A stretch of DNA of 64,000 nucleotides from a virus (IMGVR_UViG_3300030673_000004:1-64000), one strand, 5' to 3'. Counted from the first letter of the stretch, positions 1 to 7,362 are shown. Translations and numbers: made by a program. Notes: generated from the sequence alone by a model not told the origin.

Positions 1-24
1 ACAAGCCATTTTTATTTCCTTCAT
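1..24 (-). CDS. Possible N-terminus of a gene running off the left edge
   Basis: An ATG at position 24 on the minus strand opens a frame of eight codons (MKEIKMAC) that leaves the window at base 1. It lies about 10 nt downstream of an 11-base G tract, which is the only Shine-Dalgarno-like sequence near it. Nothing can be said about function. Confidence 0.3.
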
Positions 25-34
25 CTGTTGTTTA

Positions 35-45
35 CCCCCCCCCCC
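35..45. repeat. C11/G11 homopolymer tract
   Basis: Eleven consecutive C on the plus strand (G on the minus strand) lie in the gap between the gene ending at 61 and the possible gene starting at 24. On the minus strand the tract directly follows an AT, making an ATG. With 12 G rather than 11 that ATG would be in frame with the downstream start. Long G tracts are classic slippage sites, but also a common place for sequencing error. Confidence 0.9.
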
Positions 46-60
46 ATGTTGAATTAACAG

Positions 61-291
61 TTACTTTTCAGAAAACCACTTACCCGTAAGATTTGGGCTC
101 CTGCCGTTACGAACCTCTTCCTGCATACGGCGAGAATCCAAGTCAAACAACCGAGCACAAGCACAAGAAAACGGTACGTCGTGGTCAACACCCATGTGCC
201 TACACGTGAAGCCACAGCTCTGCTTAAACGGGCACACGGTATGAGCGGGAATCCTACCTTCTACCAGATTAGTCTTCACTGTGGTTTCCAT
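61..291 (-). CDS. Small cysteine-rich protein, possibly zinc-binding
   Basis: A 76-residue protein starting METTVKTN. The ATG at 291 is chosen because AAGGAG lies just upstream; an upstream ATG in the same frame falls in the -10 box of the promoter at 324-352, so it cannot be transcribed. Six cysteines and two histidines cluster in the middle (CPFKQSCGFTCRHMGVDHD followed by CACARLF), which suggests a metal-binding knuckle. I recognise no family. It is the first gene behind a strong promoter and shares an identical promoter and leader with the gene at 8265-8690, so the two are probably expressed at the same time. Confidence 0.7.
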   Translation of the reverse strand: METTVKTNLVEGRIPAHTVCPFKQSCGFTCRHMGVDHDVPFSCACARLFDLDSRRMQEEVRNGRSPNLTGKWFSEK

Positions 292-323
292 TAGAGTAAC
301 TCCTTGTTGAGGTGACAAGAACA

Positions 324-352
324 AATATACATTAATTTTGTATGTTTGTCAA
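324..352 (-). promoter_or_regulatory. Strong sigma-70-type promoter with shared leader
   Basis: TTGACA (352-347) and TATATT (329-324) are separated by 17 nt on the minus strand. The spacer contains TACAAA and ends AATG, as in the other members of this promoter family. The downstream leader has a small CTTGT/ACAAG hairpin ending in the AAGGAG ribosome binding site. The 55 bases 298-352 recur exactly at 8694-8748. Confidence 0.85.
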
Positions 353-360
353 CACAATAA

Positions 361-391
361 GTAGAAAAATAGGGCTGGAGGCAGCCCTATT
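361..391 (-). terminator. Rho-independent terminator after the glycosyltransferase gene
   Basis: A 10-bp perfect stem (368-377 with 382-391, 4-nt loop) is followed on the minus strand by TTTTTC. It sits just downstream of the gene ending at 399. Confidence 0.8.
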
Positions 392-398
392 AGAATAG

Positions 399-1529
399 TT
401 ACTTCAACCAATCATACCAAGTAGCAGCAGACTCCGCGACATACTGCCTAAGCGTAGCTCTATTTGTAGATACGTTGTTGAACGGATTCTCTAGAGCATC
501 CCCAATAGCCTCTACAATACTAAAAACAGATGTAGGGTCTGCAGTACCTTCTGTTGCAAACGGTACCTCGGTAGATGTTACAATAGGGGTCCCGGCACGA
601 AGAGCATCAGCACTAACTAGATTAAATGTCTCCGTAAAGGATACTTGAAGAGAAACATCCATCTGCGCTAGAACCGCAAGAAAATCCTCAGAACTGCACC
701 AAGGTATCTCAATAAGCTCGGCATCTGACAGAGGATCAAAGAAGGAGCGCAAATTCTTTAACGTGTTCAAACCAGACATCTCAATGCGACCAGCGTTAAT
801 ATAAAACTTTAGATATTTTCCCTGTTGATGCGCATAAGCATAAGCAGCGATAGCCTGAGTTAACTGGTTCTTCAAAGGACGAATAGCACCAAAGCACCCA
901 ATACTTAAAGTATCTTCCAAATCCAGAGTACGCTCATCTGGTAATTCCTTCAAATTAACAGGGTAGCTATTAGGCAAAAAAGCTACCAAGGAAGGATCAA
1001 AACCTTGACCTAGTGCAAAGATAGATAAATCCGCAGAGTTACGAGGACTATTACCAGCTACATAAACACCACGAGCTAAATAGCCAGATGTCCATGCCAG
1101 AGCGATTCCTTCCCCAGCTAAAAATGCAATCTCTGAGTGACAGCGCACAACCCACGTTACACCAGGATGCAACTGCTTCAAAATATCAAATTTCTCGGGC
1201 ACAACCCAATAACCCTCAATGAAAACATGGGTTGCTTGGAACTGAGATACTTCACGATCTATGTCATTATTATCAGTAACAACAATAACCTTAGTAGCGG
1301 CACCATGCGCTGTAAGCATATCAGCAACATAGCCAGCAGAGTGCCACATACCAGTAGCAACTGTCTTTTCATGAAAGTTAGAAAGATCTACACTATAGTC
1401 TTCCCTACGCTTCAGAATAAACAGAGCACGAACATTCCGCAAGGATTTCGTGTCAACAGGTTTATGCTCATGGTGACTATGTCCATAGCCAACAGCAGCA
1501 CGAATATGATTAACTAAACGACTAAGCAT
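399..1529 (-). CDS. GT-B fold glycosyltransferase (GT4-like)
   Basis: A 376-residue protein that probably transfers a sugar from a nucleotide sugar onto DNA, a virion or a cell-surface acceptor. The N-terminal half is a Rossmann-like domain without obvious motifs. The C-terminal half has the GT-B donor-site features: a strand opening with IGCFGAIRPLKN near residue 211 and the acidic motif SFTETFNLVSADALRAGTP near residue 298, whose two spaced acidic/hydroxyl positions contact the nucleotide sugar in GT4 enzymes. Glycosyltransferases of this type are frequent in large phages. Its start is preceded by a GGGAG ribosome binding site that lies inside a long hairpin (1531-1572), so translation may be controlled. 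The acceptor cannot be inferred. Confidence 0.8.
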   Translation of the reverse strand: MLSRLVNHIRAAVGYGHSHHEHKPVDTKSLRNVRALFILKRREDYSVDLSNFHEKTVATGMWHSAGYVADMLTAHGAATKVIVVTDNNDIDREVSQFQATHVFIEGYWVVPEKFDILKQLHPGVTWVVRCHSEIAFLAGEGIALAWTSGYLARGVYVAGNSPRNSADLSIFALGQGFDPSLVAFLPNSYPVNLKELPDERTLDLEDTLSIGCFGAIRPLKNQLTQAIAAYAYAHQQGKYLKFYINAGRIEMSGLNTLKNLRSFFDPLSDAELIEIPWCSSEDFLAVLAQMDVSLQVSFTETFNLVSADALRAGTPIVTSTEVPFATEGTADPTSVFSIVEAIGDALENPFNNVSTNRATLRQYVAESAATWYDWLK

Positions 1530-1530
1530 G

Positions 1531-1572
1531 GTAAAACTCCCTTAGGAAAACAGTTCCTAAAAGAAGTTTTAC
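1531..1572 (-). promoter_or_regulatory. Leader hairpin sequestering the glycosyltransferase RBS
   Basis: GTAAAACT (1531-1538) pairs perfectly with AGTTTTAC (1565-1572), and inside it TTAGGAA pairs with TTCCTAA. On the minus-strand transcript the GGGAG ribosome binding site lies in the descending arm, 2-10 nt before the ATG at 1529. The structure is seen in the sequence; a role in translational control is inferred. Confidence 0.55.
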
Positions 1573-1595
1573 TACTCATGCTAGCTTAAAACAGG

Positions 1596-1618
1596 TTAAC
1601 GTATTAAAAATACGTTAA
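1596..1618 (-). terminator. Perfect 10-bp hairpin after the HAD-like gene
   Basis: TTAACGTATT (1596-1605) and its complement (1609-1618) enclose a 3-nt loop, 13 nt after the stop codon at 1631. The following minus-strand sequence (CCTGTTTTAAG) is only weakly T-rich, so termination may be inefficient. Confidence 0.5.
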
Positions 1619-1630
1619 GTTTTGTTAGTT

Positions 1631-2089
1631 TCAAAAGCTACCAGGAAATAGCTGATGCACACGTGGATTAAACTGACGGTATGTAACAAAAGCGTCACGA
1701 ACACCAGGCCAAAGACTCGGATCAAAGCCGGGAACACTTTTGTCCTCAAAAATAAGATTGTAGTAAAACTTTATATCAAAGCATCCGGTTTTTGTATTAG
1801 GCACTTCAGGATTTTCGTTGAAGTACTTAATATCTATATCATGTTCGCGAAACAGCTTGAAATACGCTGCATAGTCTTTAGGATGACAGCAGCTATACAG
1901 AATGATACACACCTCAGGAAGATGGGATATTACCTGCAACGGTTGAATGGCCACGGAATACAAAGAGTGAGATACATGCAGATAATCACTATCGGCAACA
2001 GTGCCATGTATATCTAAGGCTAAGTACATCCGGCCAAATGATTTCAAATTAAATTGATCATAAGCATGCCGAATAGATTCAAAACTCAC
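1631..2089 (-). CDS. HAD-superfamily-like protein with altered catalytic motif
   Basis: A 152-residue protein. Residues 24-36 read LALDIHGTVADSD, which matches HAD motif I (DxDGTxxDS) except that the second aspartate, normally the general acid/base of phosphatases, is histidine. A hydrophobic strand ending ILYSCC (residues 64-69) fits motif II (S/T), and FEDKS near residue 115 fits the late acidic motif. Substrate unknown; phage relatives with similar motifs are annotated as HAD or phosphatase-like. It overlaps the preceding gene by 4 nt, so the two are translationally coupled. Confidence 0.6.
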   Translation of the reverse strand: MSFESIRHAYDQFNLKSFGRMYLALDIHGTVADSDYLHVSHSLYSVAIQPLQVISHLPEVCIILYSCCHPKDYAAYFKLFREHDIDIKYFNENPEVPNTKTGCFDIKFYYNLIFEDKSVPGFDPSLWPGVRDAFVTYRQFNPRVHQLFPGSF

Positions 2090-2526
2090 GGCGTGCCACC
2101 AAGATCTGTGATATGCTTTGCTTCGGATAAAGCATTGTCCAGAGAACGCTTAGCTGCTGCTGTATGATCGCATGTAGCTTGAACGCTGGTTGCCATCTTT
2201 GCCATCTGGGCTTGCTGAGCAGCGTTAGCCGCATATTCTGACATCTTACTGCGGGCCGCTCGAATACGGGCGTCATCTAAGACAAGGGAACCACCAAAGG
2301 GAATAGAGCTAATACCACTGATACCTGGAGTCGGTGTAGAACTTGTAGCCTGAAGCAATTCATTTTGCAATGAATCAACAACAGCCTCAACAGAATCTGC
2401 CTCCAACAAAGCAATAGCAGCCTTTTGCTCATCCGTTGGACCAAAGCAGCTACGGATATTATCCAGACCATAACCACTGAGAATCAAGGCACCAAAAGCA
2501 CCGCAAACCTGTTTCTTCCAATCCAT
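2086..2526 (-). CDS. Hypothetical protein, helical, possible lipoprotein-like N-terminus
   Basis: A 146-residue protein of unknown function. The first 20 residues (MDWKKQVCGAFGALILSGYG) combine a basic start, a cysteine and a short hydrophobic stretch, reminiscent of but not a good match to a lipoprotein signal. The rest is Ala/Gln-rich and predicted helical (AANAAQQAQMAKMATSVQAT), with a Pro/Ser/Gly-rich linker near residues 63-78. It overlaps the next gene by 4 nt. Confidence 0.6.
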   Translation of the reverse strand: MDWKKQVCGAFGALILSGYGLDNIRSCFGPTDEQKAAIALLEADSVEAVVDSLQNELLQATSSTPTPGISGISSIPFGGSLVLDDARIRAARSKMSEYAANAAQQAQMAKMATSVQATCDHTAAAKRSLDNALSEAKHITDLGGTP

Positions 2527-2545
2527 TTTGAAAACCCCCTAAGGA

Positions 2546-2754
2546 TCAAAAAAGCACAATGTCTTTCAAAATAGTATCCTTACTATCTGTAAGAGACAAC
2601 TTACTACCAGGCGTTTCAGCTAATGTAGTTGATAGTACCTTATACGTAAAGATAGATCGCTTAATCATCTCTGACCAGAGATCCCGCGAGATACCGCCAA
2701 AGTACTCAGGAACTCCTCTATCTTAGGTGCAAGCTCAACTGTGTACTGGGACAT
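2546..2754 (-). pseudogene. Small conserved-looking gene broken by a one-base frameshift
   Basis: The ATG at 2754, preceded by TGAGGT, opens MSQYTVELAPKIEEF and then reaches a premature stop after 30 codons. Re-reading one base near 2709 (CC instead of an expected CCC) continues smoothly as PEYFGGISRDLWSEMIKRS and on to a stop at 2546, giving a coherent protein of about 69 residues. Composition on both sides of the shift looks like genuine coding sequence. Function unknown. The loss may be real or a sequencing indel. The gene is tightly packed behind the nucleotidyltransferase gene. Confidence 0.6.
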
Positions 2755-2756
2755 AG

Positions 2757-3773
2757 TTAGACCTCATGAGTAAAACAGGAACGGTAGTTTCTCAATTCAT
2801 CAGCAGCATGCTGGATATAAAGATCATCCAGCCAATCGGACCAAAACGTATAATCAGGCGCAGGCAGATTGTTTGGAATCTCACGAACTCGAAGAATCTC
2901 ATCAGCAATCCACGCCTCAATGAATGGCCGGGACCACTCATTAGCACGAACGCGAAGCAACTCAGCACGACGAGGAGATGGGAGAGTAATACGCCCCGTC
3001 GTCAGATACTCCTCAAGTTCCCACACAACACGAAGAGCATGGTAATAAGCTTTAAGATCCGTTCCATCAGCAGCGGCTGCAGCTTTTGCACGGTCCCCGA
3101 AAGCATTCAATTTATTCACAAGAATAGGATACACTTCAGCCAAACTACGTCCCAGGGGGAAGGCACAATCAGGACCATACAGGTACATCTCACCAGCCTG
3201 AGCACCACGACGAGGTTCTACCGAGAAATGAGTCAGCCCCTCAAAGACACCTGTGTCAACAAACGACTTGAGTTTAAGGTTCACGTGATCACCTTGCGTG
3301 AACGAACCTGTATAAGACAAACAAGCATCCTGCACATGAAGCAATTCGTTGTACTTTTCACCCTTAGCAGAATACTTAGCGGCCTGACCTCGACAGTAAC
3401 CAATGAAGGGCATTACGATATTCGTCTGCAGCTTTTCACGATGCTCTAAAATGTAGTCCCACACAAAAGACGTGAAGATCAGACACGACTTTGGAGCATG
3501 CAGCAACTCCAGAACATAAGTCTGGCCACCAAGAGCCTGTTTGATGAAATGCCGCAAATCATAACACTTATCGTCCACGTCTGACGCGGTATTCTTCGTC
3601 GCCTTATTCGTGCCGTCTTCACGAGCAGGTACATACAAGTGATTAATCAACCGGCGCGAGTCTGCCATGAAGATATTGACAAAATCCGTGTCACTCTCAG
3701 GTGTGTTAGTTCCAAACAAGCGGGATCCGAAGATTACCTTTGAGATAGTACGGCCAAGAGGTAAGTTTTCCAC
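2757..3773 (-). CDS. Pol-beta-type nucleotidyltransferase (COG3541-like)
   Basis: About 338 residues. The N-terminus carries the nucleotidyltransferase signature: a helix-strand turn GSRLFGTNTPESDTDFV, i.e. GSxxxG followed by the SDxDF pair of metal-binding aspartates. The downstream helical part (residues about 90-330) resembles the predicted nucleotidyltransferases common in large phages, whose substrate is unknown. The start is set to the GTG at 3773 because AACAAGGAG lies 6 nt before it. The only upstream ATG in frame falls inside the -10 box of the promoter at 3804-3832 and so cannot be in the transcript. Confidence 0.75.
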   Translation of the reverse strand: MENLPLGRTISKVIFGSRLFGTNTPESDTDFVNIFMADSRRLINHLYVPAREDGTNKATKNTASDVDDKCYDLRHFIKQALGGQTYVLELLHAPKSCLIFTSFVWDYILEHREKLQTNIVMPFIGYCRGQAAKYSAKGEKYNELLHVQDACLSYTGSFTQGDHVNLKLKSFVDTGVFEGLTHFSVEPRRGAQAGEMYLYGPDCAFPLGRSLAEVYPILVNKLNAFGDRAKAAAAADGTDLKAYYHALRVVWELEEYLTTGRITLPSPRRAELLRVRANEWSRPFIEAWIADEILRVREIPNNLPAPDYTFWSDWLDDLYIQHAADELRNYRSCFTHEV

Positions 3774-3803
3774 GAAGTGCTCCTTGTTGAGGTGACAAGG
3801 AAC

Positions 3804-3832
3804 AATATACATTAATTATGCTTAGCTGTCAA
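3804..3832 (-). promoter_or_regulatory. Promoter of the nucleotidyltransferase gene
   Basis: TTGACA (3832-3827), 17-nt spacer ending AATTAATG, TATATT (3809-3804) on the minus strand. The leader is nearly identical to those at 298-352 and 8694-8748. The promoter overlaps the 3' end of the interrupted coaE fragment. Confidence 0.85.
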
Positions 3833-4048
3833 GTCTTTGCGCTTACCATACAAAGAAATTATAGTATCAAACTGAGCAAGCATATCCTCGTCAGGAATGA
3901 ATCCCGAAGCATCACGATTATTTATCAGATAGTAATCAGGCATACGAAAAGTTAAACAGCGCTTCGTATGATATCTGACTAACAAATGCTGCTGATATTC
4001 ATAAATTGTCTGTGACTGATCAAGACTTCTGTGAGAATCTCGTGTTAC
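3812..4048 (-). pseudogene. coaE: C-terminal fragment of dephospho-CoA kinase (coaE), cut off by transposon
   Basis: An open stretch of 79 codons with no start codon or ribosome binding site of its own: VTRDSHRSLDQSQTIYEYQQ, then a segment containing MPDYYLINNRD and a stop at 3812. This is the missing lid and C-terminal helix of a dephospho-CoA kinase (family pattern: R...Q...ADyvI-N). It joins in frame with the CoaE domain that ends at 6225, across the shared hexamer TGTTAC: CMRRVV directly followed by TRDSHRSLD. Everything between 4049 and 6224 is therefore inserted DNA. Confidence 0.8.
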
Positions 4049-4241
4049 TTCAACAAGGCTTCGATTTCGGGTGGCACGTCTTTGTTTTCGGGATTATTTT
4101 CCGCCATCCACCCTGGCCTGTGCTCTGCCACCCACGCAGGATGTATGCAGCCAGCCACTCGGGCTTGAATTTTACCATCCACTCGGGATTGTTCTTGGCT
4201 AAGATCATGCACTGCTTCTCGGTCAAATCACTGATTTTCAT
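4045..4241 (-). pseudogene. Octapeptide-repeat mini-gene with frameshift, inside the transposon
   Basis: The ATG at 4241, with AGGAGA upstream, encodes a small protein built of about 8-residue units around P-x-W: NPEWMVKF, KPEWLAAY. The frame then shifts by one base near 4143-4146, after which the repeat continues as HPAWVAEH, RPGWMAEN and ends NPENKDVPPEIEALLK. Without correction the frame runs on as unrelated residues to a stop at 4050. The corrected stop codon (4047-4045) is formed at the insertion junction. Tandem P-x-W repeat proteins of this kind recur in phages; function unknown. It is presumably a passenger of the IS element. Confidence 0.6.
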
Positions 4242-4345
4242 GGTCTTATTCTCCTGTGTTACTTGTCTGTGTTCTCATGTACGTTGTGTAAACTCAGCAC
4301 ATTCTTAATATAATCAAACATTAACTTTTGTCACTACTTCTTTGC

Positions 4346-4915
4346 ATGAAGATTAAACTTAGTACTTACGCAAAGAATAACGGCATCCACTATCAGACAG
4401 CTTGGCGGTGGTTTCAGAAAGGTTTAATTCCGGGTGCTACTCAAGCACCAACAGGTACTGTCTTCATAGAAGAGCCAGCAACAGCAACAGCATTAAAGCC
4501 TGTAGTTGTTTGTTACTGTCGGGTATCTAATCAAAGTAGGCGTAAGGAGCTACAGTATCAAGTAGATAGGTGTCTCTCTTATTGCGCTGCTAAAGGCTAC
4601 GCTGTTGATAAAGTGTTCAAAGAAGTTGCTTCCGGCATGAATGACAACCGAAAAGAACTATGGGCAGCTATCAATGCAGAACCAACTATAATTGTGGTTG
4701 AGAATAAAGATCGACTTACTAGATTTGGTTTTAATTACATAGAAAAGTTACTTCTCCCTAAATGTACTATCGAAGTTATATCTCCAGCACAGACAGATGA
4801 ACAAGACCTAATCAAAGATATGATTTCTGTAGTCACATCCTTCTGTTGTCGATTATATGGCTTGCGTAGAGCAAAAAATAAAGTTAATGCTGTAAAAGAA
4901 GCTCTTGAGTTATGA
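4346..4915 (+). CDS. tnpA: IS607-family serine recombinase (transposase TnpA)
   Basis: About 189 residues. The N-terminus (KLSTYAKNNGIHYQTAWRWF) is a MerR-type DNA-binding helix-turn-helix. The catalytic domain follows, with YCRVSNQSRR (the nucleophilic serine sits in RVS), the SGMNDNRK segment and the KDRLTRFGF motif of small serine recombinases. The C-terminus is a short helix, the usual IS607 length and order (HTH first). All core residues look intact, so the enzyme may be active. The ATG at 4346 is chosen because it begins at the HTH; a TTG 18 nt upstream is possible. It overlaps tnpB by ATGA. Confidence 0.9.
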   Translation: MKIKLSTYAKNNGIHYQTAWRWFQKGLIPGATQAPTGTVFIEEPATATALKPVVVCYCRVSNQSRRKELQYQVDRCLSYCAAKGYAVDKVFKEVASGMNDNRKELWAAINAEPTIIVVENKDRLTRFGFNYIEKLLLPKCTIEVISPAQTDEQDLIKDMISVVTSFCCRLYGLRRAKNKVNAVKEALEL

Positions 4916-6189
4916 CTTCATTTATTCGCACAAGTCAGCATAGCTTAAAAGACCTTAATAAATGTAAAGCATATGAGCTAAACCTGTTTATCCGTGCTTA
5001 CAGAGAAGCTGTAAATGTTTATGTTGATTTTCTGTGGAATACTAGAATTGAATTTAATACTACTGTTCTTGATGTAAAAGAACATCAGTACAATGTACCA
5101 AAGTTTATACCTAAGCTACTAGAAAATTTTAATACGCTACTAACGTCTAGGGCGTTGAAGTGTGCCTCTACGCAGGCTTGTGGGGTAGTTGCCTCTGTTT
5201 TAGATAAAAGACAGAAAGATGAGAGTAAATTAGAGTGGTTTTATTCTCAAGGTAAAAAGCCATCAGCCGCACTAATTGAAAGATTATCGAAACCACCTGT
5301 ATGTCCTAACACACAAAATATAAACTGCGAACTGAATAGTATTATAGTCAGTGTTGGTGCAGAAATTAATAGTTTTGATTTATGGCTTAATTTTTCAGCG
5401 TTGTTCAAAAGTAAACGAGGTTTTAAGCTGGCTGTGCCCGCTAGGCATCATAGGCAATCTCGGAAATGGCAGGCAAGAGGAAAGTTACTTACATCTATTC
5501 TTTTGAATGAGCACCAATTTAATCTACGTTGGGACGTTGAAGAGCCTAAGAAGCGTACTTCTGGTACTATCGTAGGTGTAGATCAAGGGATTACGGATTT
5601 ATTAACAATATCAAATAATCAAGAGTTTCCAATAGACATTCATGGGTACACACTTACCTCTATTTTGCATAAGATAGCTAGAAAACGTAAAGGGTCTCTA
5701 GCCTTTGCTGCTGCCCAGCAGCACAGAAAGAATTATATTAATTGGTATGTCAAGAAACTTGATTTAGCTGATGTAAAAGAGGTAAAACTCGAAAAGATAA
5801 CAAATATAGGCTACAGAAGAACATCCAGTAGATTTCTTCGTGGCTTTACAAATACGTTGATTAGAGATTCACTAGAACGCCTATGTTTGGAAAGCGGTGT
5901 CCGTTTTTCGCTCATTGACAATGAATTCAATAGTCAACGTTGCAATAAATGCGGTTGGACACAGAAGAGTAATAGAAAAGGTAAGTTGTTTCTTTGTAAA
6001 AACTGTAAGCATGAAGCAGATGCTGATGTAAATGCTTCATGTAACATTTTAATCAGGGATAGCTTAATTCTACTACCTTTTGGGTTCCGTGCTAAAAAGT
6101 TAAACATTAACGGGTTCTTTTGGACTCAAGAACATGTTGCTTTGAAGTACGGGGAAGAGCTTACAGTCCTTCTTAACCGAGAAACTTAA
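4912..6189 (+). CDS. tnpB: RNA-guided nuclease TnpB
   Basis: A 425-residue protein of the Cas12 ancestor family. RuvC motif I is GVDQGITDLL (Asp), motif II is KLEKITNI (Glu), and motif III is ADADVNASCNI (Asp). Between II and III lies a four-cysteine zinc ribbon, CNKCGWTQKS followed by CKNCKHEAD. All catalytic residues are present. TnpB uses an RNA made from the element's right end whose guide is the adjacent flank, and cleaves copies of the target site that lack the element, aiding retention. Here the flank is the phage coaE gene. Start codon overlaps tnpA, giving translational coupling. Confidence 0.92.
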   Translation: MTSFIRTSQHSLKDLNKCKAYELNLFIRAYREAVNVYVDFLWNTRIEFNTTVLDVKEHQYNVPKFIPKLLENFNTLLTSRALKCASTQACGVVASVLDKRQKDESKLEWFYSQGKKPSAALIERLSKPPVCPNTQNINCELNSIIVSVGAEINSFDLWLNFSALFKSKRGFKLAVPARHHRQSRKWQARGKLLTSILLNEHQFNLRWDVEEPKKRTSGTIVGVDQGITDLLTISNNQEFPIDIHGYTLTSILHKIARKRKGSLAFAAAQQHRKNYINWYVKKLDLADVKEVKLEKITNIGYRRTSSRFLRGFTNTLIRDSLERLCLESGVRFSLIDNEFNSQRCNKCGWTQKSNRKGKLFLCKNCKHEADADVNASCNILIRDSLILLPFGFRAKKLNINGFFWTQEHVALKYGEELTVLLNRET

Positions 6190-6215
6190 AGTTTATAAAT
6201 ACTTATACTTTAAGT
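6184..6215. repeat. Inverted repeat at the transposon right end
   Basis: ACTTAAAGT (6184-6192) and its perfect complement ACTTTAAGT (6207-6215) surround a 14-nt A/T loop immediately after tnpB and 3 nt before the right TGTTAC. It could be the 3' hairpin of the TnpB guide RNA scaffold, a terminator, or a recombinase site. Confidence 0.6.
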
Positions 6216-7337
6216 AACTGTTACAACACGTCGCATACAAGAGTTCATACTTTCACCGGACTCAACACAAAACCGAAGAGAACAACGATTCCACACAGAG
6301 GGCACGGAAACCATTGGTACCATCTCAAGAATCGTCGGTACATCCGAAACAACACGATCTAAAGCAGATAGCAGAAAAGGTAAGTTCATCGTATTAAACT
6401 TATTCAGCACTTTCCATGGATTGTACCAAGCACCACGAGTAAACAACAAGGAGGTCATTGCTTCAGAATTGTACGAGCCATTAGGAGCAAGAACAGAAAT
6501 ACCATACGGCTCAAAAAAGGCGCAAAGAGCGTCTTTATATGAATCCAACGGACGAACGTACTCTTTGAATACATAATCCGCGCTCACGTATACATAGCCA
6601 CAAGTACTAGCAACTAATCTGGCAAAGTAACTCTTACCGCTGCCAATAGTACCAAAAACTCCAAGGAGATTACGGCAAGTAGCGAGTGACATACCAAATA
6701 AACGAAGTTGCCTAATAGCAGAGCTTGAAATATACGAAAGTTCGGGTGAGCTCACAAAAAAAGTATAAGGCAAAGTCTTTTCTGCTAAGTCAAAAACAAA
6801 CTGCCGCTGCACAAGTTCAGACTTTAGATCCCCTACATCGCGCAAGCCGCGTATAATACTGACTTGATACGAAGGTATAGAGGAGTAATGCTGAAAAACA
6901 TCTGCAAGAGTACCTCTGAACTTAACAGTTTCATAAGACGAGGGAACACCAGGAATAGAAAAAGGGAAAACAGAGAATCCCGATGAAAAAACAGACGAAG
7001 CATTAAGTTTATCTGGATTCTGTCCAATAGCAACAATCACCTTATCAAAAGCATGAGTTGCTTGCTTCACGATATCCAAATGACCTTTATGAAAAGGATT
7101 AAATGAACCAGCGTAGATACCGACACGAAGTGTTTTCTTCTTTAAGCATGCCTCATACGCATCAATTCGTTTGCTATGCTGTCCTTGAAGCAGAGCACGA
7201 ACCAACGAAATATGTCCAGAAACAAACTCAGCATAAGGAAGAAAAGAATACTCAGCATAAATTTTATCGCTATACGATAGTAGGTCCGGAAGATCAGACT
7301 GCAAGACAGAACGATCATACTTATTAAACTTATGCAC
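6210..7337 (-). pseudogene. coaD: HD C-terminus + CoaD + truncated CoaE (part of a broken trifunctional fusion)
   Basis: Residues 1-70 resemble the C-terminal helices of COG4339-type HD phosphohydrolases (DRSVLQSD, then a helix with YAEYS and a FVSGH segment) and continue, after a one-base shift, the gene at 7363-7749. Residues about 71-215 are phosphopantetheine adenylyltransferase: VGIYAGSFNPFHKGHLDIV (nucleotidyl-transfer HxGH-type site), IIRGLRDVGDLKSE, and ELSYISSSAIRQLR. From about residue 220 dephospho-CoA kinase begins (GVFGTIGSGKS P-loop, VSADYVF). It is cut by the transposon at 6225, and the last codons before the stop at 6210 come from the insert. The adenylyltransferase part could still be functional; the kinase lacks its lid. 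Fusion of these two CoA steps in this order is known from animal COASY. Confidence 0.8.
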
Positions 7338-7362
7338 ATAGGAAGGTGTATCCGGTGTTGCA

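Larger units (their letters stand above)
4049..6224 (+). mobile_element. IS607-type transposon inserted in the CoaD-CoaE fusion gene
   Basis: The element is flanked by the direct hexamer TGTTAC (4043-4048 and 6219-6224). Removing it together with one hexamer copy restores an uninterrupted CoaE reading frame, so the ends are known to within the 6-bp ambiguity. It carries a serine recombinase gene (tnpA) and a tnpB gene overlapping by 4 nt in the IS607 order, plus a small minus-strand passenger gene near the left end. The right end holds a 9-bp inverted repeat. The interior is visibly more A/T-rich than the flanking phage genes, as expected for recent acquisition. Confidence 0.85.

Noticed and set aside
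291-301. TTAGAGTAACT shared between the leader at 291 and the NAD operon palindrome at 18030
   Set aside because: Only one arm is shared and the first site is not palindromic, so a common operator is not supported.
300-324. ATG starts upstream of the genes at 61, 2757 and 8265
   Set aside because: They lie within the -10 boxes of their promoters and so cannot be in the transcript; later starts have good ribosome binding sites.
1137-1517. Plus-strand reading frame opposite the glycosyltransferase gene
   Set aside because: Shadow of a well-supported minus-strand gene, no ribosome binding site, no recognisable motifs.
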